A stretch of DNA of 64,000 nucleotides from Archaeoglobus sp. JdFR-37 (GCA_002010215.1 MTMY01000031.1:1-64000), one strand, 5' to 3'; numbered from the stretch's first letter, positions 52,387-62,682 are shown. Translations and numbers: made by a program. The notes: a model not told the origin generated them from the letters alone.

Positions 52387-52786
52387 GCATGGGATTGAAT
52401 GCAGGGTGGACTGTGAGGTTGATTCCAAAGGTGATGTCTTCTGCGGACTGTGCTGCTTCGAGACCGAAATGCCGTTAACTGATGAAGATGTTAAAAGGCT
52501 TGAAGAGGTTGGATACAGAAAGGAGGATTTTTCAATAGTTATTAACGGTATTAGAAGGCTGAGAAATGTTGAGGGGAGGTGCTTTTTCTTGTCCTCAGAC
52601 AACAGATGTAAGGTTTATAACTACAGACCAGAGGGCTGTAGACTCTATCCGGCAATTCTCAATTCTGAAACTATGGAAGTAGAAGTGGATAAAGTATGCC
52701 CGAAGGCTAGTAGGGTAAAAGTTGGAGAGGAGGTTAAACAAGCTTTAATCGTCTTAGTCAAAAAAATTTATGGTCAGAAGAGCTGA
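52376..52786 (+). CDS. YkgJ-type cysteine cluster protein
   Basis: 136 residues if started at GTG 52376. Cysteine motifs: CGLCCF near residue 24-28, then [28 protein letters not shown], typical of the CxxxCxxCC zinc or iron-binding family. Its function is unknown. No ATG fits before the domain: a TTG at 52349 is an alternative start. Both starts overlap the asparagine-synthase-like gene, so the two are likely coupled. The 3' end overlaps cofD on the other strand by 13 nt. Confidence 0.8.
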   Translation: MKVKHGIECRVDCEVDSKGDVFCGLCCFETEMPLTDEDVKRLEEVGYRKEDFSIVINGIRRLRNVEGRCFFLSSDNRCKVYNYRPEGCRLYPAILNSETMEVEVDKVCPKASRVKVGEEVKQALIVLVKKIYGQKS

Positions 52787-53667
52787 AGGAGGAATTCTGA
52801 CAGCCTTACTGCATCTTCTTTGTTTCTCATCATAATGTTCGTAGCCACAACTTCGTAGGTTTCACCCTCAAAGTTCCCATCTGTGCTATCCACCACCAGA
52901 ATATCCAGAAAGTCTCTGTAAACTTCTCCAACGCCTTTTGGCGACACTTCAAATCCCTTTGCTCTCATTAATTTTGCTGCTGGACCGCTTACCGCTGTCT
53001 TTCCGATGATGGGGCTTACTGCTACCACTTTTTTCCTTCTTAAGAGATCTCTCATACCTCTGAGGGAAAGTATGGGAGATATGCTAGTGATGGGATTACT
53101 GGGACCGATTATGACGCCCTTTGCTTTCTCAAGTGCCTTTATCACATCTTCAGTAGGTTTGGCATCCTCTATCCCCTTGAAATATACGTCAATTACTTCT
53201 GGTTTCCCCTTTCGCCTAACCCAGAATTCTTGAAAGTGCATGTCTCCTTCAATGGTTACAACTCTCGTTTCAACCTCCTCTTCGCACATGGGCAGAATTT
53301 CGTTCTCTACGCTGTAAGTCTCTGCAACCTTTCTGGTTGCTTCTGTTAAACTCATACCCTGCCTTAACAGCTCACTTCTCATGATGTGTGTCGCTCTATC
53401 TGCATCACCTATCATGAGGACTTCATCGAATCCAAGCTCCTTCAGCCTGAAATGGGTCATGAATGTGTCGTGTTTAATTCCCCACCACTTTGTTTCATCT
53501 ATAAGTCCTGCAAGAGCGTATATAACAGAATCTATATCCGGACAGACTTTATTTCCAGAAACCCACATGTCTTCGGCGGTGTTGACGATAACTGAGAAAT
53601 TAGTTATCTCATTCATTCCTCTCAGAAGCTTGGGTGTCCCTGTTCCCCCGGAAAGAACCGCTAACAT
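52774..53667 (-). CDS. cofD: 2-phospho-L-lactate transferase (F420 synthesis)
   Basis: 297 residues. The start [18 protein letters not shown] is typical of CofD; later segments [15 protein letters not shown] and [17 protein letters not shown] match the family. It joins the lactyl (or PEP) phospho group to Fo to make F420-0. The start is set at 53667 because a TATA-like CTTAAATAG (53688-53696 on the opposite strand reading) lies 26 nt upstream, which fits a leaderless transcript; the longer frame to 53685 adds six residues. Confidence 0.93.
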   Translation of the reverse strand: MLAVLSGGTGTPKLLRGMNEITNFSVIVNTAEDMWVSGNKVCPDIDSVIYALAGLIDETKWWGIKHDTFMTHFRLKELGFDEVLMIGDADRATHIMRSELLRQGMSLTEATRKVAETYSVENEILPMCEEEVETRVVTIEGDMHFQEFWVRRKGKPEVIDVYFKGIEDAKPTEDVIKALEKAKGVIIGPSNPITSISPILSLRGMRDLLRRKKVVAVSPIIGKTAVSGPAAKLMRAKGFEVSPKGVGEVYRDFLDILVVDSTDGNFEGETYEVVATNIMMRNKEDAVRLSEFLLQLF

Positions 53668-53777
53668 GATGGTAGCTGGATGCATCGCTATTTAAGCTGA
53701 GCGATTTCTATTCTGATTTCTTCTATTCTAATTACACCATTATTACGGTATTTGTCGTGTACTCTGTTATCAGCTAT

Positions 53778-54761
53778 TTAAACAGTCTGAACAGGGTGCA
53801 AAGACTTCTCCCATAATTTGAACTCGTCATAAAGTCGTCTTTTCTCGAGATACGTTCTAGAGATTATATATTCGTCTTCTACTTCCCTTTTCGTTCCTAC
53901 AATTAGGTATTTTTTACCATTTATGGTCTCTATGTCTCCTCTCGCCTCTATAACCTCCCCTTCCTGAGCCTGACCTACGAAGGTGTGGGTGAAGCATAAG
54001 ATGGCTGTTATTTCTCTGTGTTTTATCGGATAGAACGCCGGGTAGTCGAATACAAGAGAATCATCAACTAGCTCAGCAACTATTTTTCCCTTGCCAGTCT
54101 TTACTCCTTTCTCTTCGGGAATATCTCTCTGAAGCTGAGAGTAATCTCGGACGAAAAGGAGGTCGAAGTATATGTTGTCGATAACTGCTCTGTGGTACTT
54201 CCTCCTCTCATGGGTCAGAAATACATGGAAAGGCAGTGTCACCTTCCTCTTTTTGTAAATGAACTCCCACATGTTACTGTCTGGCTCCTGAATTTCTCCT
54301 CTTTGGATTCCCCTTTTTATTTTCTCTCTTCCTCTAAACCACCAATCCCCATACATCACAAAATCTACGTCGCTTTCATCTCCTACAAGTCCTATAAGCC
54401 TGCTGCCAGTAACACCCATTTTGTCCAGAGGTATTCCATCAAAAAAGCTTACAACCTTTCTGACATACCCATCTGCATCCCTAACTCCTTTTTCTGGCTT
54501 ATATACTCTGTCTATTTTTTCATGTGGAATTAAAAAGATGCCAAGCTCATGGCTGTAATATTCAATTTTATTCTGCTTGGCAAAGTCAATGGCCTCTTGG
54601 TGACTCAGCTTTCGATATCTAACACCATCTTTCAGCCGGTCTCCATTACTGTCTCGGATGTAACGCAGGAAAGCTTTCACTCTGCCCTCGTTTCTATAAC
54701 CAACCACAGAAAAGAACATCCCGTCTGCTTCGAGAAAATCTCTAAGTCTAACGGGCTTCAT
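53778..54761 (-). CDS. Archaeal nucleotidyltransferase-like protein
   Basis: 327 residues. A central nucleotidyltransferase core is seen in MGVTGSRLIGLVGDESDVDFVMYGD (G-S then D-x-D), and a C-terminal region with many beta strands follows. This fits the conserved archaeal predicted nucleotidyltransferases (COG2413 type). The substrate is unknown. It overlaps the zinc-ribbon gene by 14 nt and is probably translated with it. Confidence 0.75.
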   Translation of the reverse strand: MKPVRLRDFLEADGMFFSVVGYRNEGRVKAFLRYIRDSNGDRLKDGVRYRKLSHQEAIDFAKQNKIEYYSHELGIFLIPHEKIDRVYKPEKGVRDADGYVRKVVSFFDGIPLDKMGVTGSRLIGLVGDESDVDFVMYGDWWFRGREKIKRGIQRGEIQEPDSNMWEFIYKKRKVTLPFHVFLTHERRKYHRAVIDNIYFDLLFVRDYSQLQRDIPEEKGVKTGKGKIVAELVDDSLVFDYPAFYPIKHREITAILCFTHTFVGQAQEGEVIEARGDIETINGKKYLIVGTKREVEDEYIISRTYLEKRRLYDEFKLWEKSLHPVQTV

Positions 54762-55314
54762 ACATTGCGTAAATCCTTTTTATTTCCTTTGCTCTAGCTG
54801 TGGCTCCATTCTTTTTCAGCAGTTTACCATTTATAAGCTTCATTCTTGTAATGCGGAATTTTCTGCCGTGGATGTTTAGTACCTCTCCAACTCTGAATTC
54901 CGTTTCCCCTGAGGTGTGGATTTCGTATGGTGTCGTCACTGCCCCTTTGTGCAAGCTAAGTTTAACGTCTACTTCCCCCACATCTCTGAGCCAGACAGTT
55001 TCAACATCTCTTACCTCAGCTATCTGGCTTCTTTTCCCATTTTTAAGTTCTAGTGAAGTGACTTCTCCTATCTTGAAACCCTCATTTACCTCTACAATCA
55101 CCTCATCTCCTACTTCAAGGGTCTCTGATTCTTTAATGTTCAGCTTACCAACTTCAGAAGTTGAACCACTGCTGATTATGGCTCTGATCTCTATTTCCTT
55201 TTCTGGAACATAACGGGTGACAGTGCTGCATTCCTGACACTGATACATATCATCTTTAAGGAGGATATGTTCCGTCTCATCCTTGCAAGAGTCGCAGTAA
55301 ATGTATTTTTTCAT
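54748..55314 (-). CDS. HVO_0476-type zinc-ribbon protein
   Basis: 188 residues. The N-terminus holds a zinc ribbon (YCDSCKDETEHILL and YQCQECSTVTRY) and the rest is beta-rich with VWLRDVGEVDVKLSLHKGA, matching the archaeal HVO_0476 family. Members are conserved in archaea and of unknown role. Overlap of 14 nt with the nucleotidyltransferase gene suggests a joint function in RNA or nucleotide processing (inference). Confidence 0.8.
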   Translation of the reverse strand: MKKYIYCDSCKDETEHILLKDDMYQCQECSTVTRYVPEKEIEIRAIISSGSTSEVGKLNIKESETLEVGDEVIVEVNEGFKIGEVTSLELKNGKRSQIAEVRDVETVWLRDVGEVDVKLSLHKGAVTTPYEIHTSGETEFRVGEVLNIHGRKFRITRMKLINGKLLKKNGATARAKEIKRIYAMYEAR

Positions 55315-55415
55315 GTATTTAAGTCAAAGATACGGTATAAAATCTTTCTCGAGAGAAATTTTATAAGCAAGTTTGGAAGTGGAAGGCGCGGGGTGAATGT
55401 AAGCGAGGTGAATAT

Positions 55416-56540
55416 ATGAAAGAGGGACTCTTAATGATTCCTGGCCCAGTACATCTCCATGAGAGGATCATCAGAGCAATGGCAAGACAGATGGTGAGCC
55501 ACAGAAGTGGCGACTTTGAGGAGATTTTCAGCTACTGCATCGAAGCTCTGAAACCCCTCTTTGGCACCAAGGGCGATATAGCAATCATTTCAGGTTCTGG
55601 TACGGCAGGAATGGAGGCGGCGATTGCATCATTCTCTTCCATTAAAAAATTCACCTGCATTGACAACGGCAAGTTCGGAGAGAGGTTTGCGAAGATAGCT
55701 TCGAAGTATTCTGAAGTAGATCATATCCGCTTCGAATGGGGGAAATCAATAGATCTGGATGCCGTCGAAGCATCTCTTGCTGAAGGGAGTGAAGCCGTAA
55801 CCTTCGTCCACAATGAAACTTCAACTGGCATCTTGAACCCTGCAGAAGGAATTGTCAGAATTGCAAAGAAATATGATGCACTGGTTATAATGGATGGTAT
55901 CACCAGTGTTGGTGGTGATGAGGTAAAGATGGATGAGTGGGGTGTTGATGTAGCTGTTGTCGGCTCCCAGAAGTGCATCGGCGCTCCACCAGGTCTGGCT
56001 GCTGTTGCAATCGGCAAAAAGGCTTGGGATTACTACAACGAAAGGGTGCCTTTCTATCTTGACCTCAGAAGCTATGTGAAGAAGGCGGAAAGTAATCAAA
56101 CTCCATATACTCCAGCAGTTCCCCTCTTCTTGGCATTAGCTGAGGCGCTGAAGATAATTGAAGAGGAGGGGTTGGAAGAGCGAATAAAGAGGCACAGAAT
56201 TTTGTCGAAAGCCGTAAGAGCTTGGGCAAATGAGGCAGGTCTGGACCTCTTTCCGGAGTTAAATGAGTATAGCGGTTACTCTAACACAGTTACAGCCATA
56301 AAAATGCCAGAAGGTGTAACAGACAAAGAGCTCAGGGGGACACTGCGGGAGGAGTTCGGGATAACTATTTCAGGCGGGCAGGAGCATCTGAAGGGCAAGA
56401 TTTTCAGAATAGGCACCATGGGGAACATTACTAAGTTCCATGTTCTGGCCACCCTTTCCGCCATCGAGAGCATCCTGATTAAGAAAAAGGCTATAAAGCC
56501 TGCCTTACATGCTGCAGTGGAGGTTATGGAAGAGATATGA
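55416..56540 (+). CDS. Class V aminotransferase (alanine-glyoxylate/serine type)
   Basis: 374 residues, PLP enzyme of the class V family. The start LLMIPGPVHLHERI and MVSHRSGDFEEI, the MDGITSVGG segment and the PLP lysine in VVGSQKCIGAPPGLA are conserved. Archaeal members have serine, alanine, glyoxylate or phosphoserine activity, so the exact substrate is open. It overlaps ribC by 4 nt (ATGA), a frequent layout in Archaeoglobales. Confidence 0.88.
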   Translation: MKEGLLMIPGPVHLHERIIRAMARQMVSHRSGDFEEIFSYCIEALKPLFGTKGDIAIISGSGTAGMEAAIASFSSIKKFTCIDNGKFGERFAKIASKYSEVDHIRFEWGKSIDLDAVEASLAEGSEAVTFVHNETSTGILNPAEGIVRIAKKYDALVIMDGITSVGGDEVKMDEWGVDVAVVGSQKCIGAPPGLAAVAIGKKAWDYYNERVPFYLDLRSYVKKAESNQTPYTPAVPLFLALAEALKIIEEEGLEERIKRHRILSKAVRAWANEAGLDLFPELNEYSGYSNTVTAIKMPEGVTDKELRGTLREEFGITISGGQEHLKGKIFRIGTMGNITKFHVLATLSAIESILIKKKAIKPALHAAVEVMEEI

Positions 56541-56998
56541 AAGTAGGGATTGCCGACACAACGTTCTCCAGAATAGATCTGGGTAAAATTGCCATTGATG
56601 AGCTCAGGCGATATGCTGGTCTGAAATATGAGCGGTATACTGTACCGGGCATAAAAGATTTGCCTATTGCGGCTAAGAAGCTCATTGAAGAGAAGGGATG
56701 CGACATCGTTGTCACACTGGGCTGGGTTGGTGGTACTCAAAAGGATATGCTTAGCTATGTTGTACTCTCAATGGGTCTTGTCATGCTCCAGCTCATGACC
56801 AATAGACACATCATAGATGTCACGATCCATGAAGATGAGGCTGAAGACGAGAAGGAGCTTTACAAAATGGCTGAGAACAGAGTGAGGGAGCACGTCAGAA
56901 ATGCTGTGGATCTCCTTCTCAATCCTAAGAAGCTGCAGAAACTAGCTGGGACGGGGCAGAGGCAGGGATATGAAGATGTAGGCCCGATTTTCAAGTAA
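56537..56998 (+). CDS. ribC: Archaeal riboflavin synthase
   Basis: 153 residues of the archaeal type, which resembles lumazine synthase and not the bacterial trimer. Start VGIADTTFSRIDLG, then KYERYTVPGIKDLPIAAKKL and VTLGWVGGTQKDM match. It turns two 6,7-dimethyl-8-ribityllumazine into riboflavin. It begins within the stop codon of the aminotransferase gene and is followed by ribH after a short spacer. Confidence 0.95.
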   Translation: MKVGIADTTFSRIDLGKIAIDELRRYAGLKYERYTVPGIKDLPIAAKKLIEEKGCDIVVTLGWVGGTQKDMLSYVVLSMGLVMLQLMTNRHIIDVTIHEDEAEDEKELYKMAENRVREHVRNAVDLLLNPKKLQKLAGTGQRQGYEDVGPIFK

Positions 56999-57002
56999 CC
57001 AA

Positions 57003-57009
57003 TTTTTTT
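57003..57009 (+). terminator. T-run terminator after ribC
   Basis: Seven Ts 5 nt after the ribC stop. It separates ribC from ribH, which therefore probably has its own promoter. Confidence 0.45.
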
Positions 57010-57104
57010 AACAGGTACACTCAGCTCAATTCTTCACGAATTTGATACGTGGAACATCGGTAAACTAATAAACCATTGGTAATTTGTCACACAAAGGTGG
57101 TAGG

Positions 57105-57533
57105 ATGAATAAGATAAAGCTCGGTCTTGTTGTAGCTGAGTTTAATCGGGACATTACCTACATGATGGAGGTTCTTGCCAAAGAACATGCAGAGTTTCTG
57201 AATGCCGAAGTTTCTGAGATTCTGCGGGTTCCCGGCACCTTTGATATACCCATAGCTGTAAAGAAAATGCTTGAAAGAGGAAGGGTTGATGCGGTGGCAG
57301 CTATAGGATGTGTTATTGAGGGTGAAACTGAGCACGATGAGGTTGTTGCACAGCATGCAGCCAGAAAAATTATGGATTTGAGTATCGAGTACGGTAAGCC
57401 TGTAACCCTCGGCATTAGTGGCCCGGGAATGGGTAGAATTGCTGCCCATGAGAGGGTTGATTACGCCAGAAGAGCCGTAGAAGCGGCGGTAAAGCTGGTG
57501 AGGAGGCTTAAAGAGTATGAGGGAAAGGGTTAA
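57105..57533 (+). CDS. ribH: 6,7-dimethyl-8-ribityllumazine synthase
   Basis: 142 residues. LGLVVAEFNRDITYMM, the RVPGTFDIPIAVKKM loop, and ATIGCVIEG-like AIGCVIEGETEHDEV carry the substrate site. It condenses the ribityl pyrimidine with dihydroxybutanone phosphate. Start ATG 57105 with AAAGGTGG upstream is preferred over a TTG at 57084. The stop overlaps the next aminotransferase by 17 nt. Confidence 0.95.
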   Translation: MNKIKLGLVVAEFNRDITYMMEVLAKEHAEFLNAEVSEILRVPGTFDIPIAVKKMLERGRVDAVAAIGCVIEGETEHDEVVAQHAARKIMDLSIEYGKPVTLGISGPGMGRIAAHERVDYARRAVEAAVKLVRRLKEYEGKG

Positions 57534-58653
57534 GGCCGTTCAGCCCTCGGCAACCTTTGCAATTTCGGAACTGGCCAAAAAGCTGAGGGCTGAGGGAAAG
57601 CCGGTTATAGATATGGGAGTTGGTGAGCCAGACTTTGTGACACCAAAGCACATTATTGATGCAGCCATAAAGGCATTGCATGAAGGAAAAACGTTCTACA
57701 CACCAGCTCGTGGCATCCCTGAGCTTTTACAGGCAATAGTGGAGAAATTGAAGGTTGAGAATGATCTTGAATATGGGGTAGAGAACGTTATTGTCACACC
57801 TGGAGCAAAGCATGCTGTGTACGAAGCGATGATGGCCACCGTGGATTCGGGGGATGAAGTAATCCTTCTGGACCCGTCTTGGGTGACGTATGAAGCATGC
57901 ATATTGATGGCTGGGGGTAAGCCTGTATGGGTTCCCCACAACGAGGATTTCAGCGATGCAGCTGTAGAGGAATATGTGAGCGATAGAACGAGGATGATCG
58001 TTATAAATTCTCCCAGCAATCCTCTCGGTGTCGTGTATGGTAAGGAATTTTTAAAGAAAATCAGGGATATTGCCGTTGATAACGATATTCTAGTTATGTC
58101 GGATGAGATTTATGAGAAGATAATATTTGAGGGTGAGCACCTAAGCATCGCCTCGCTGGATGGAATGAAGGAGAGAACAATAATAATAAACGGCTTCTCA
58201 AAAACCTATGCCATGACCGGATGGCGTCTCGGCTATGCTGTGGCTCCCAAAGAGATCGTTTCAACCATGGCCAAAATCCAGTCCCATTCTGTCAGCTGTG
58301 CCACCAGCTTTGTCCAGTATGGAGGGATAGCTGCTCTGAAAGGCGATCAGAGTTTTGTAGAGCAGATGAGGGAAGAATTCCGCCAGAGAAGGAATTTGCT
58401 GATGAAAGGGTTGGATGAACTCGGTATAAGGTATGCCCCACCCAGAGGAGCGTTCTATATGTTCATGGATGTTGAAATGGACGCCCAGGTCTTCTGCCAG
58501 GAGTTCCTCAGGAAAGAATATGTGGCTACGACTCCTGGAAGTGCATTTGGGCAGAGCTTCGATACGTGGGTAAGGCTCAGCTATGCTACATCTAAGGAGA
58601 ACATTTCCGAGATGCTGGAGAGGTTAAAGCGGTTTAGAGGGGTTATGCAGTAA
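57517..58653 (+). CDS. Class I aminotransferase (aspartate type)
   Basis: 378 residues, fold type I PLP enzyme. Conserved parts: MGVGEPDFVTPKHI, YTPARGIPEL, INSPSNPLGVVY, MSDEIYEKIIF, and the PLP lysine in NGFSKTYAMTGWRLGY. It likely transfers the amino group of aspartate or aromatic amino acids. It overlaps ribH by 17 nt, with GAGGAGG about 10 nt before the ATG. Confidence 0.9.
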   Translation: MRERVKAVQPSATFAISELAKKLRAEGKPVIDMGVGEPDFVTPKHIIDAAIKALHEGKTFYTPARGIPELLQAIVEKLKVENDLEYGVENVIVTPGAKHAVYEAMMATVDSGDEVILLDPSWVTYEACILMAGGKPVWVPHNEDFSDAAVEEYVSDRTRMIVINSPSNPLGVVYGKEFLKKIRDIAVDNDILVMSDEIYEKIIFEGEHLSIASLDGMKERTIIINGFSKTYAMTGWRLGYAVAPKEIVSTMAKIQSHSVSCATSFVQYGGIAALKGDQSFVEQMREEFRQRRNLLMKGLDELGIRYAPPRGAFYMFMDVEMDAQVFCQEFLRKEYVATTPGSAFGQSFDTWVRLSYATSKENISEMLERLKRFRGVMQ

Positions 58654-58731
58654 AATTTAAAAACAACCGAAAACTTTTTGTTTTAATGAGTGTAACTGTA
58701 ATTAAGATGATGATAATGAGAGAGGGTGAAT

Positions 58732-59373
58732 ATGGGGAACATCCTTGTCATTGGTGATCCCGGAAGCGGTAAGACCCGCCTTATATTCAAGTATATTTCT
58801 GATTACGATAAGATAGTCTGGGTTACAACCATCAAAAGTGCAGAGAGGGTTAGGAAAGAGCTGGGTCAGTTCAATTTTCGGGAACTCTGGGTTGTTGATA
58901 CCCATACTTGGCAACGTAGAGCTACCCACACTAAATATGATGTTGTAGTGAGCAATCCGTTGAATCTGAATGAAGTGAGCCTTTCAGTGGGCAAGGTACT
59001 TGATAATGTGAAGAGGGATTATTTTCTTGCATTCGATTCTATCAGCGGGTTGCTGCTGTATCACCACGCACCCAAGGTGATTCAATTCCTTAGAAACCTT
59101 GTTGTAAGACTGGAAAGTGAAGGAGGACGCGGAATCTTCACCCTAGTTAAAAACGCCCATGATGTTCATACTGAAACTTCAGTAAGTCTGATTTTTAATA
59201 ACATACTTCAGCTTGAACGAATTTTTGATGGTGAATCCGTTAAGAGGCTTGTTAAAGTAATCAGGGCAAGCAGGTATATTGAACCTGAGATTTCTGAATT
59301 CAAAATCGCATCAAACGGGATTGAGTTAAATCCAAGCCTTGATGCATTTATAAAGGAAGAGTTGAAGAGATAA
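58732..59373 (+). CDS. RecA/KaiC-like ATPase
   Basis: 213 residues. A clear Walker A GDPGSGKTRLIF lies at residue 8-15, and a hydrophobic strand ending in YFLAFDSISGLL is the Walker B equivalent, giving a short RecA-superfamily domain like the archaeal KaiC-like proteins. No second domain. ATG 58732 is used; a GTG at 58726 is an alternative. It is 2 nt before ccdA, so both are in one transcript. Confidence 0.72.
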   Translation: MGNILVIGDPGSGKTRLIFKYISDYDKIVWVTTIKSAERVRKELGQFNFRELWVVDTHTWQRRATHTKYDVVVSNPLNLNEVSLSVGKVLDNVKRDYFLAFDSISGLLLYHHAPKVIQFLRNLVVRLESEGGRGIFTLVKNAHDVHTETSVSLIFNNILQLERIFDGESVKRLVKVIRASRYIEPEISEFKIASNGIELNPSLDAFIKEELKR

Positions 59374-59375
59374 GT

Positions 59376-60032
59376 ATGTTAGTTTATTTGGCTGTATTCT
59401 TCGCAGGTATTATTTCGGTAATCTCTCCGTGCGTATTGCCCCTCATTCCTGTTATCTTTGCGAGTTCTATGGGAAAGCCTATGAAAGGTTTATTTGTGGT
59501 TCTTGGCATGATTCTAAGCTTTACCGTCCTAGGAGCACTTTTTGGGACTCTAGGCACTATAATTCCCTTTAGGGAATTTGGATATCTTTTCCTTTTGGGT
59601 TTTGCTTTTATTCTTATCTCAGACAGGATGTATCTTCACTACTCAACATTTGCTTCAAGGCATACTGTAGTGTATAATGGAGCATCTCCCTTTATTCTAG
59701 GCGCTGCTCTTGGCTTCATATGGTCTCCATGTATTGGTCCCATTATGGGCTCTGTGCTGAGCCTGGCCATGATTGAAGGCTCACCTTTGAAAGGCTCCTT
59801 GCTGATGCTAATCTATGGTCTAGGTCTGGCTGTTTCTATTGCGACCATTCTCAAAGCATCCTCTAAAATCAAGATATCGCACTCCATGGAGAACATCCGA
59901 AAGTTTGCTGGCATCATCATCTTGACTTATGTGGTTTTAGAAGTGTCCGGAATTATGACGTCTTTCCAGATCTTTATCTCCCAGTATACTTTTGGAATAG
60001 AAGAGAAAATAGCAGAATTCTTCAATCTTTAG
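59376..60032 (+). CDS. ccdA: CcdA-like thiol-disulfide membrane transporter
   Basis: 218 residues with six membrane helices. Both redox cysteines are in their family places (VISPCVLPLIPV near residue 18 and WSPCIGPIMGS near residue 117). CcdA moves reducing equivalents across the membrane for cytochrome c maturation or other thiol reduction. No partner thioredoxin or cytochrome gene is adjacent. The next gene is convergent after 11 nt. Confidence 0.9.
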   Translation: MLVYLAVFFAGIISVISPCVLPLIPVIFASSMGKPMKGLFVVLGMILSFTVLGALFGTLGTIIPFREFGYLFLLGFAFILISDRMYLHYSTFASRHTVVYNGASPFILGAALGFIWSPCIGPIMGSVLSLAMIEGSPLKGSLLMLIYGLGLAVSIATILKASSKIKISHSMENIRKFAGIIILTYVVLEVSGIMTSFQIFISQYTFGIEEKIAEFFNL

Positions 60033-60043
60033 AGGTTCAGTTT

Positions 60044-60955
60044 TCAATCTTTAAACTCAACTTCAAGACTCATGAAGTCTTCAGCAACTATTACATTTTT
60101 GAAGGTTGCTCTGGTATCATCAAGGAGTGGTTTGGAATCTTTAGAGTATCTGGCACTTATATGGGTAAGAATTAACTGCCTCACTCCAGCAAGTCGAGCA
60201 ATCTCAGCAGCCTCCTTAGCTGTGGAGTGCTTAGTTTCCTCAGCCCATTCCTGAAGGTCGGAGGTGAAGCTGGCGTCATGGATGAGAACATCAGCGTTCT
60301 TGGCAATTCTTATGGTTCTTTCACATGGCCTTGTATCGCCAGTGTAAACTATTTTTCTCCCCCTTCTCGCCTCTCCAAGAACCATGTCGGGTGTGATGAC
60401 TTCTCCGTTCCACACAATACTCTCTCCAGAGGCAAGTTTTGCATATAGGGGGCCTGGAGGAATACCAAGCTCTTCAGCTTTCTTTCTATCAAATTTGCCT
60501 CTTCTGTCCTTCTCTATTAACGCGTAACCAAGACTTTTAACTATGTGGTCTGTTTCAAAGGCAACAACTCGAAATTCTCCAAAATCCACAACATCTCCAT
60601 CCTTCAGCTCTATAACTCTCACAGGGAAGCCAAGATGCTCGTATCCAAACATCTTGAACAGATTCCTCAAAAAGTTTGCATTTGGGGCATAGAATGTTAT
60701 GGGTTCTTCTCTTCCATTTAAGGACATTGTTTCAAGCAGTCCGAAGCTACCTATGAAGTGGTCGGTATGGAGGTGAGTTATGAACACGCTGCTAATTCTG
60801 AATCCAGTTTTTGTCTTCATCATCTGTCTTTGCGTACCTTCACCGCAATCAAAGAGAATCCTCACTCCTTCACGCTGTACAAGTATTGAGGATGGATTTC
60901 TTTCAATGCTTGGAACTGTGCCAGCAGTGCCAAGGAATGTAATTTTTAAAAGCAT
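60044..60955 (-). CDS. rnz: Ribonuclease Z
   Basis: 303 residues of the metallo-beta-lactamase superfamily. The zinc motif FITHLHTDHFIG, LFDCGEGTQRQM, the IVYTGDTRPCERT strand and the C-terminal ILTHISARY fit tRNA 3'-end endonucleases. It removes tRNA 3' trailers. It is 11 nt from the convergent ccdA and sits just before the str operon. Confidence 0.95.
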   Translation of the reverse strand: MLLKITFLGTAGTVPSIERNPSSILVQREGVRILFDCGEGTQRQMMKTKTGFRISSVFITHLHTDHFIGSFGLLETMSLNGREEPITFYAPNANFLRNLFKMFGYEHLGFPVRVIELKDGDVVDFGEFRVVAFETDHIVKSLGYALIEKDRRGKFDRKKAEELGIPPGPLYAKLASGESIVWNGEVITPDMVLGEARRGRKIVYTGDTRPCERTIRIAKNADVLIHDASFTSDLQEWAEETKHSTAKEAAEIARLAGVRQLILTHISARYSKDSKPLLDDTRATFKNVIVAEDFMSLEVEFKD

Positions 60956-61043
60956 GAATGTAGAAAACGAGGCTTGATTTTAAAGTTTTTTAAAGAATTT
61001 TAGAATAGGTTGGAATAAGTATGTGGAGATAAGCTCTTTAGAG

Positions 61044-61364
61044 TCAACTCTCCAGAACAATCTCTATGTTTACATCTTTAGGCACTTGTATCCTCATTAT
61101 CTGGCGAAGTGTTCTTTCATCTGCAGCTATGTCTATCAGTCTTTTATGTACTCTCATCTCCCAGTGATCCCAGGTCTCACTGCCTTCCCCGTCAGGGGCC
61201 TTTCTAACTGGCACAACCATTCTCTTGGTTGGCAGAGGTACTGGACCGCTGATCTCCACTCCTGTCTTCTGGGCTATCTCCTTGATCTGATTGCATATCC
61301 TGTCAAGATTCTTTGGATCGAGGCCTGAAAGCCTTATTCTAGCTCTGTACCCTTTTATTGCCAT
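61044..61364 (-). CDS. rps10: 30S ribosomal protein S10
   Basis: 106 residues, start ATG 61364 ([18 protein letters not shown]), full length. GGTGTTG lies 5-6 nt upstream. Three residues can be added from an upstream ATG at 61373 but are not supported. Last gene of the str operon (fusA-tuf-rps10 order on this strand), 46 nt after tuf. Confidence 0.97.
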   Translation of the reverse strand: MAIKGYRARIRLSGLDPKNLDRICNQIKEIAQKTGVEISGPVPLPTKRMVVPVRKAPDGEGSETWDHWEMRVHKRLIDIAADERTLRQIMRIQVPKDVNIEIVLES

Positions 61365-61410
61365 TTTCAACACCTTTAAACTCTTTATGAATTAAGTAAA
61401 AAATAAGGAA

Positions 61411-62682
61411 TTATTTTCTTGGGGTCAGGTCGAGCACCATTCCAGCAGCTACAGTCATACCCATATCTCTGATGGCGAACCTGCCAAGCGGTGGGACCTC
61501 TTTGACCTTCTCAATAACCATTGGTCTGGTGGGTTCCATCTTGACAACGGCAGCGTCTCCAGTTTTCAGGAATTGTGGGTTCTCCTCCTTCACCTGACCA
61601 GTTCTGGGGTCAAGCTTCTTCTGCAGCTCAACGAACCTGCATGCCACCTGGGCTGTATGGGCGTGCACGACAGGAGTGTAGCCAACTGTGATTGCGGTGG
61701 GGTGCTGCAGTACAACGATCTGGGCTGTGAAGTCCCTAACCACTGTTGGTGGGTTGTCAGTGTGTCCACAAACATCTCCACGCCTGATGTCATTCTTGCT
61801 CACACCACGGACGTTGAAGCCAATGTTGTCACCAGGTTCTGCCTGCTGAATTGCCTCATGGTGCATTTCAATGCTTTTTACTTCTCCAGTCACTCCTGGG
61901 GGCTCGAAGATGACCTTGTCACCAACTTTCAGAACACCAGTCTCAACTCTGCCAACTGGAACGGTACCAACGCCGCTAATAGAGTAAACATCCTGAATCG
62001 GAATGCGGAGTGGCTTGTCAACAGGCTTCTCTGGGGGCTTGAACATATCCAAGGCTTCAAATATGGTCGGACCGTTATACCAAGGTGTTCTCTCACTCTT
62101 CTTGAGGATATTGTCACCATTGTATGCAGACACTGGGATGAACGGAACCTGATCAGGTTTGTAGCCAACCATCTGGATGAGCTTTGCAACCTGTTCCTTG
62201 ACTTCCTCGTATTTCTTCTGATCGTAGTTAACTCTGTCCATCTTGTTTATTGCTACTATGAGCTGGTTGATACCTAGGGTTCTTGCAAGAAAGACGTGTT
62301 CTTTCGTCTGTGGCTGGACACCCTCAGCAGCATCAACGACCAGAACAGCACCATCTGCCTGAGAGGCGCCGGTAATCATGTTCTTGATGAAGTCCTTGTG
62401 GCCTGGGCAGTCCACAATTGTAACTTCGAACTTCTGGGTCTGGAATTTCCTGTGTGCTACATCTATTGTCAGACCTCTCTCCCTCTCCTCTTTGAGCCTG
62501 TCCATAACCCATGCAAACTCGAAAGTAGCCTTACCCTTCTCCTGTGCCTCTTTTCTATACTTCTCAATAATATGCTCTGGAATTTCTCCAGCTTCATAGA
62601 GCAATCTTCCAATAAGGGTCGACTTTCCGTGGTCTACGTGCCCGATCATGGCAACGTTAATGTGCTCCTTCTCCTTTGCCAT
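61411..62682 (-). CDS. tuf: Translation elongation factor EF-1alpha
   Basis: 423 residues, full length. GTPase motifs [27 protein letters not shown] and [10 protein letters not shown] are intact, and the archaeal RGEVCGH-type insert is replaced by [13 protein letters not shown]. It carries aminoacyl-tRNA to the ribosome. GGGAGGATGATG precedes the ATG. In the usual str operon place between fusA and rps10. Confidence 0.98.
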   Translation of the reverse strand: MAKEKEHINVAMIGHVDHGKSTLIGRLLYEAGEIPEHIIEKYRKEAQEKGKATFEFAWVMDRLKEERERGLTIDVAHRKFQTQKFEVTIVDCPGHKDFIKNMITGASQADGAVLVVDAAEGVQPQTKEHVFLARTLGINQLIVAINKMDRVNYDQKKYEEVKEQVAKLIQMVGYKPDQVPFIPVSAYNGDNILKKSERTPWYNGPTIFEALDMFKPPEKPVDKPLRIPIQDVYSISGVGTVPVGRVETGVLKVGDKVIFEPPGVTGEVKSIEMHHEAIQQAEPGDNIGFNVRGVSKNDIRRGDVCGHTDNPPTVVRDFTAQIVVLQHPTAITVGYTPVVHAHTAQVACRFVELQKKLDPRTGQVKEENPQFLKTGDAAVVKMEPTRPMVIEKVKEVPPLGRFAIRDMGMTVAAGMVLDLTPRK

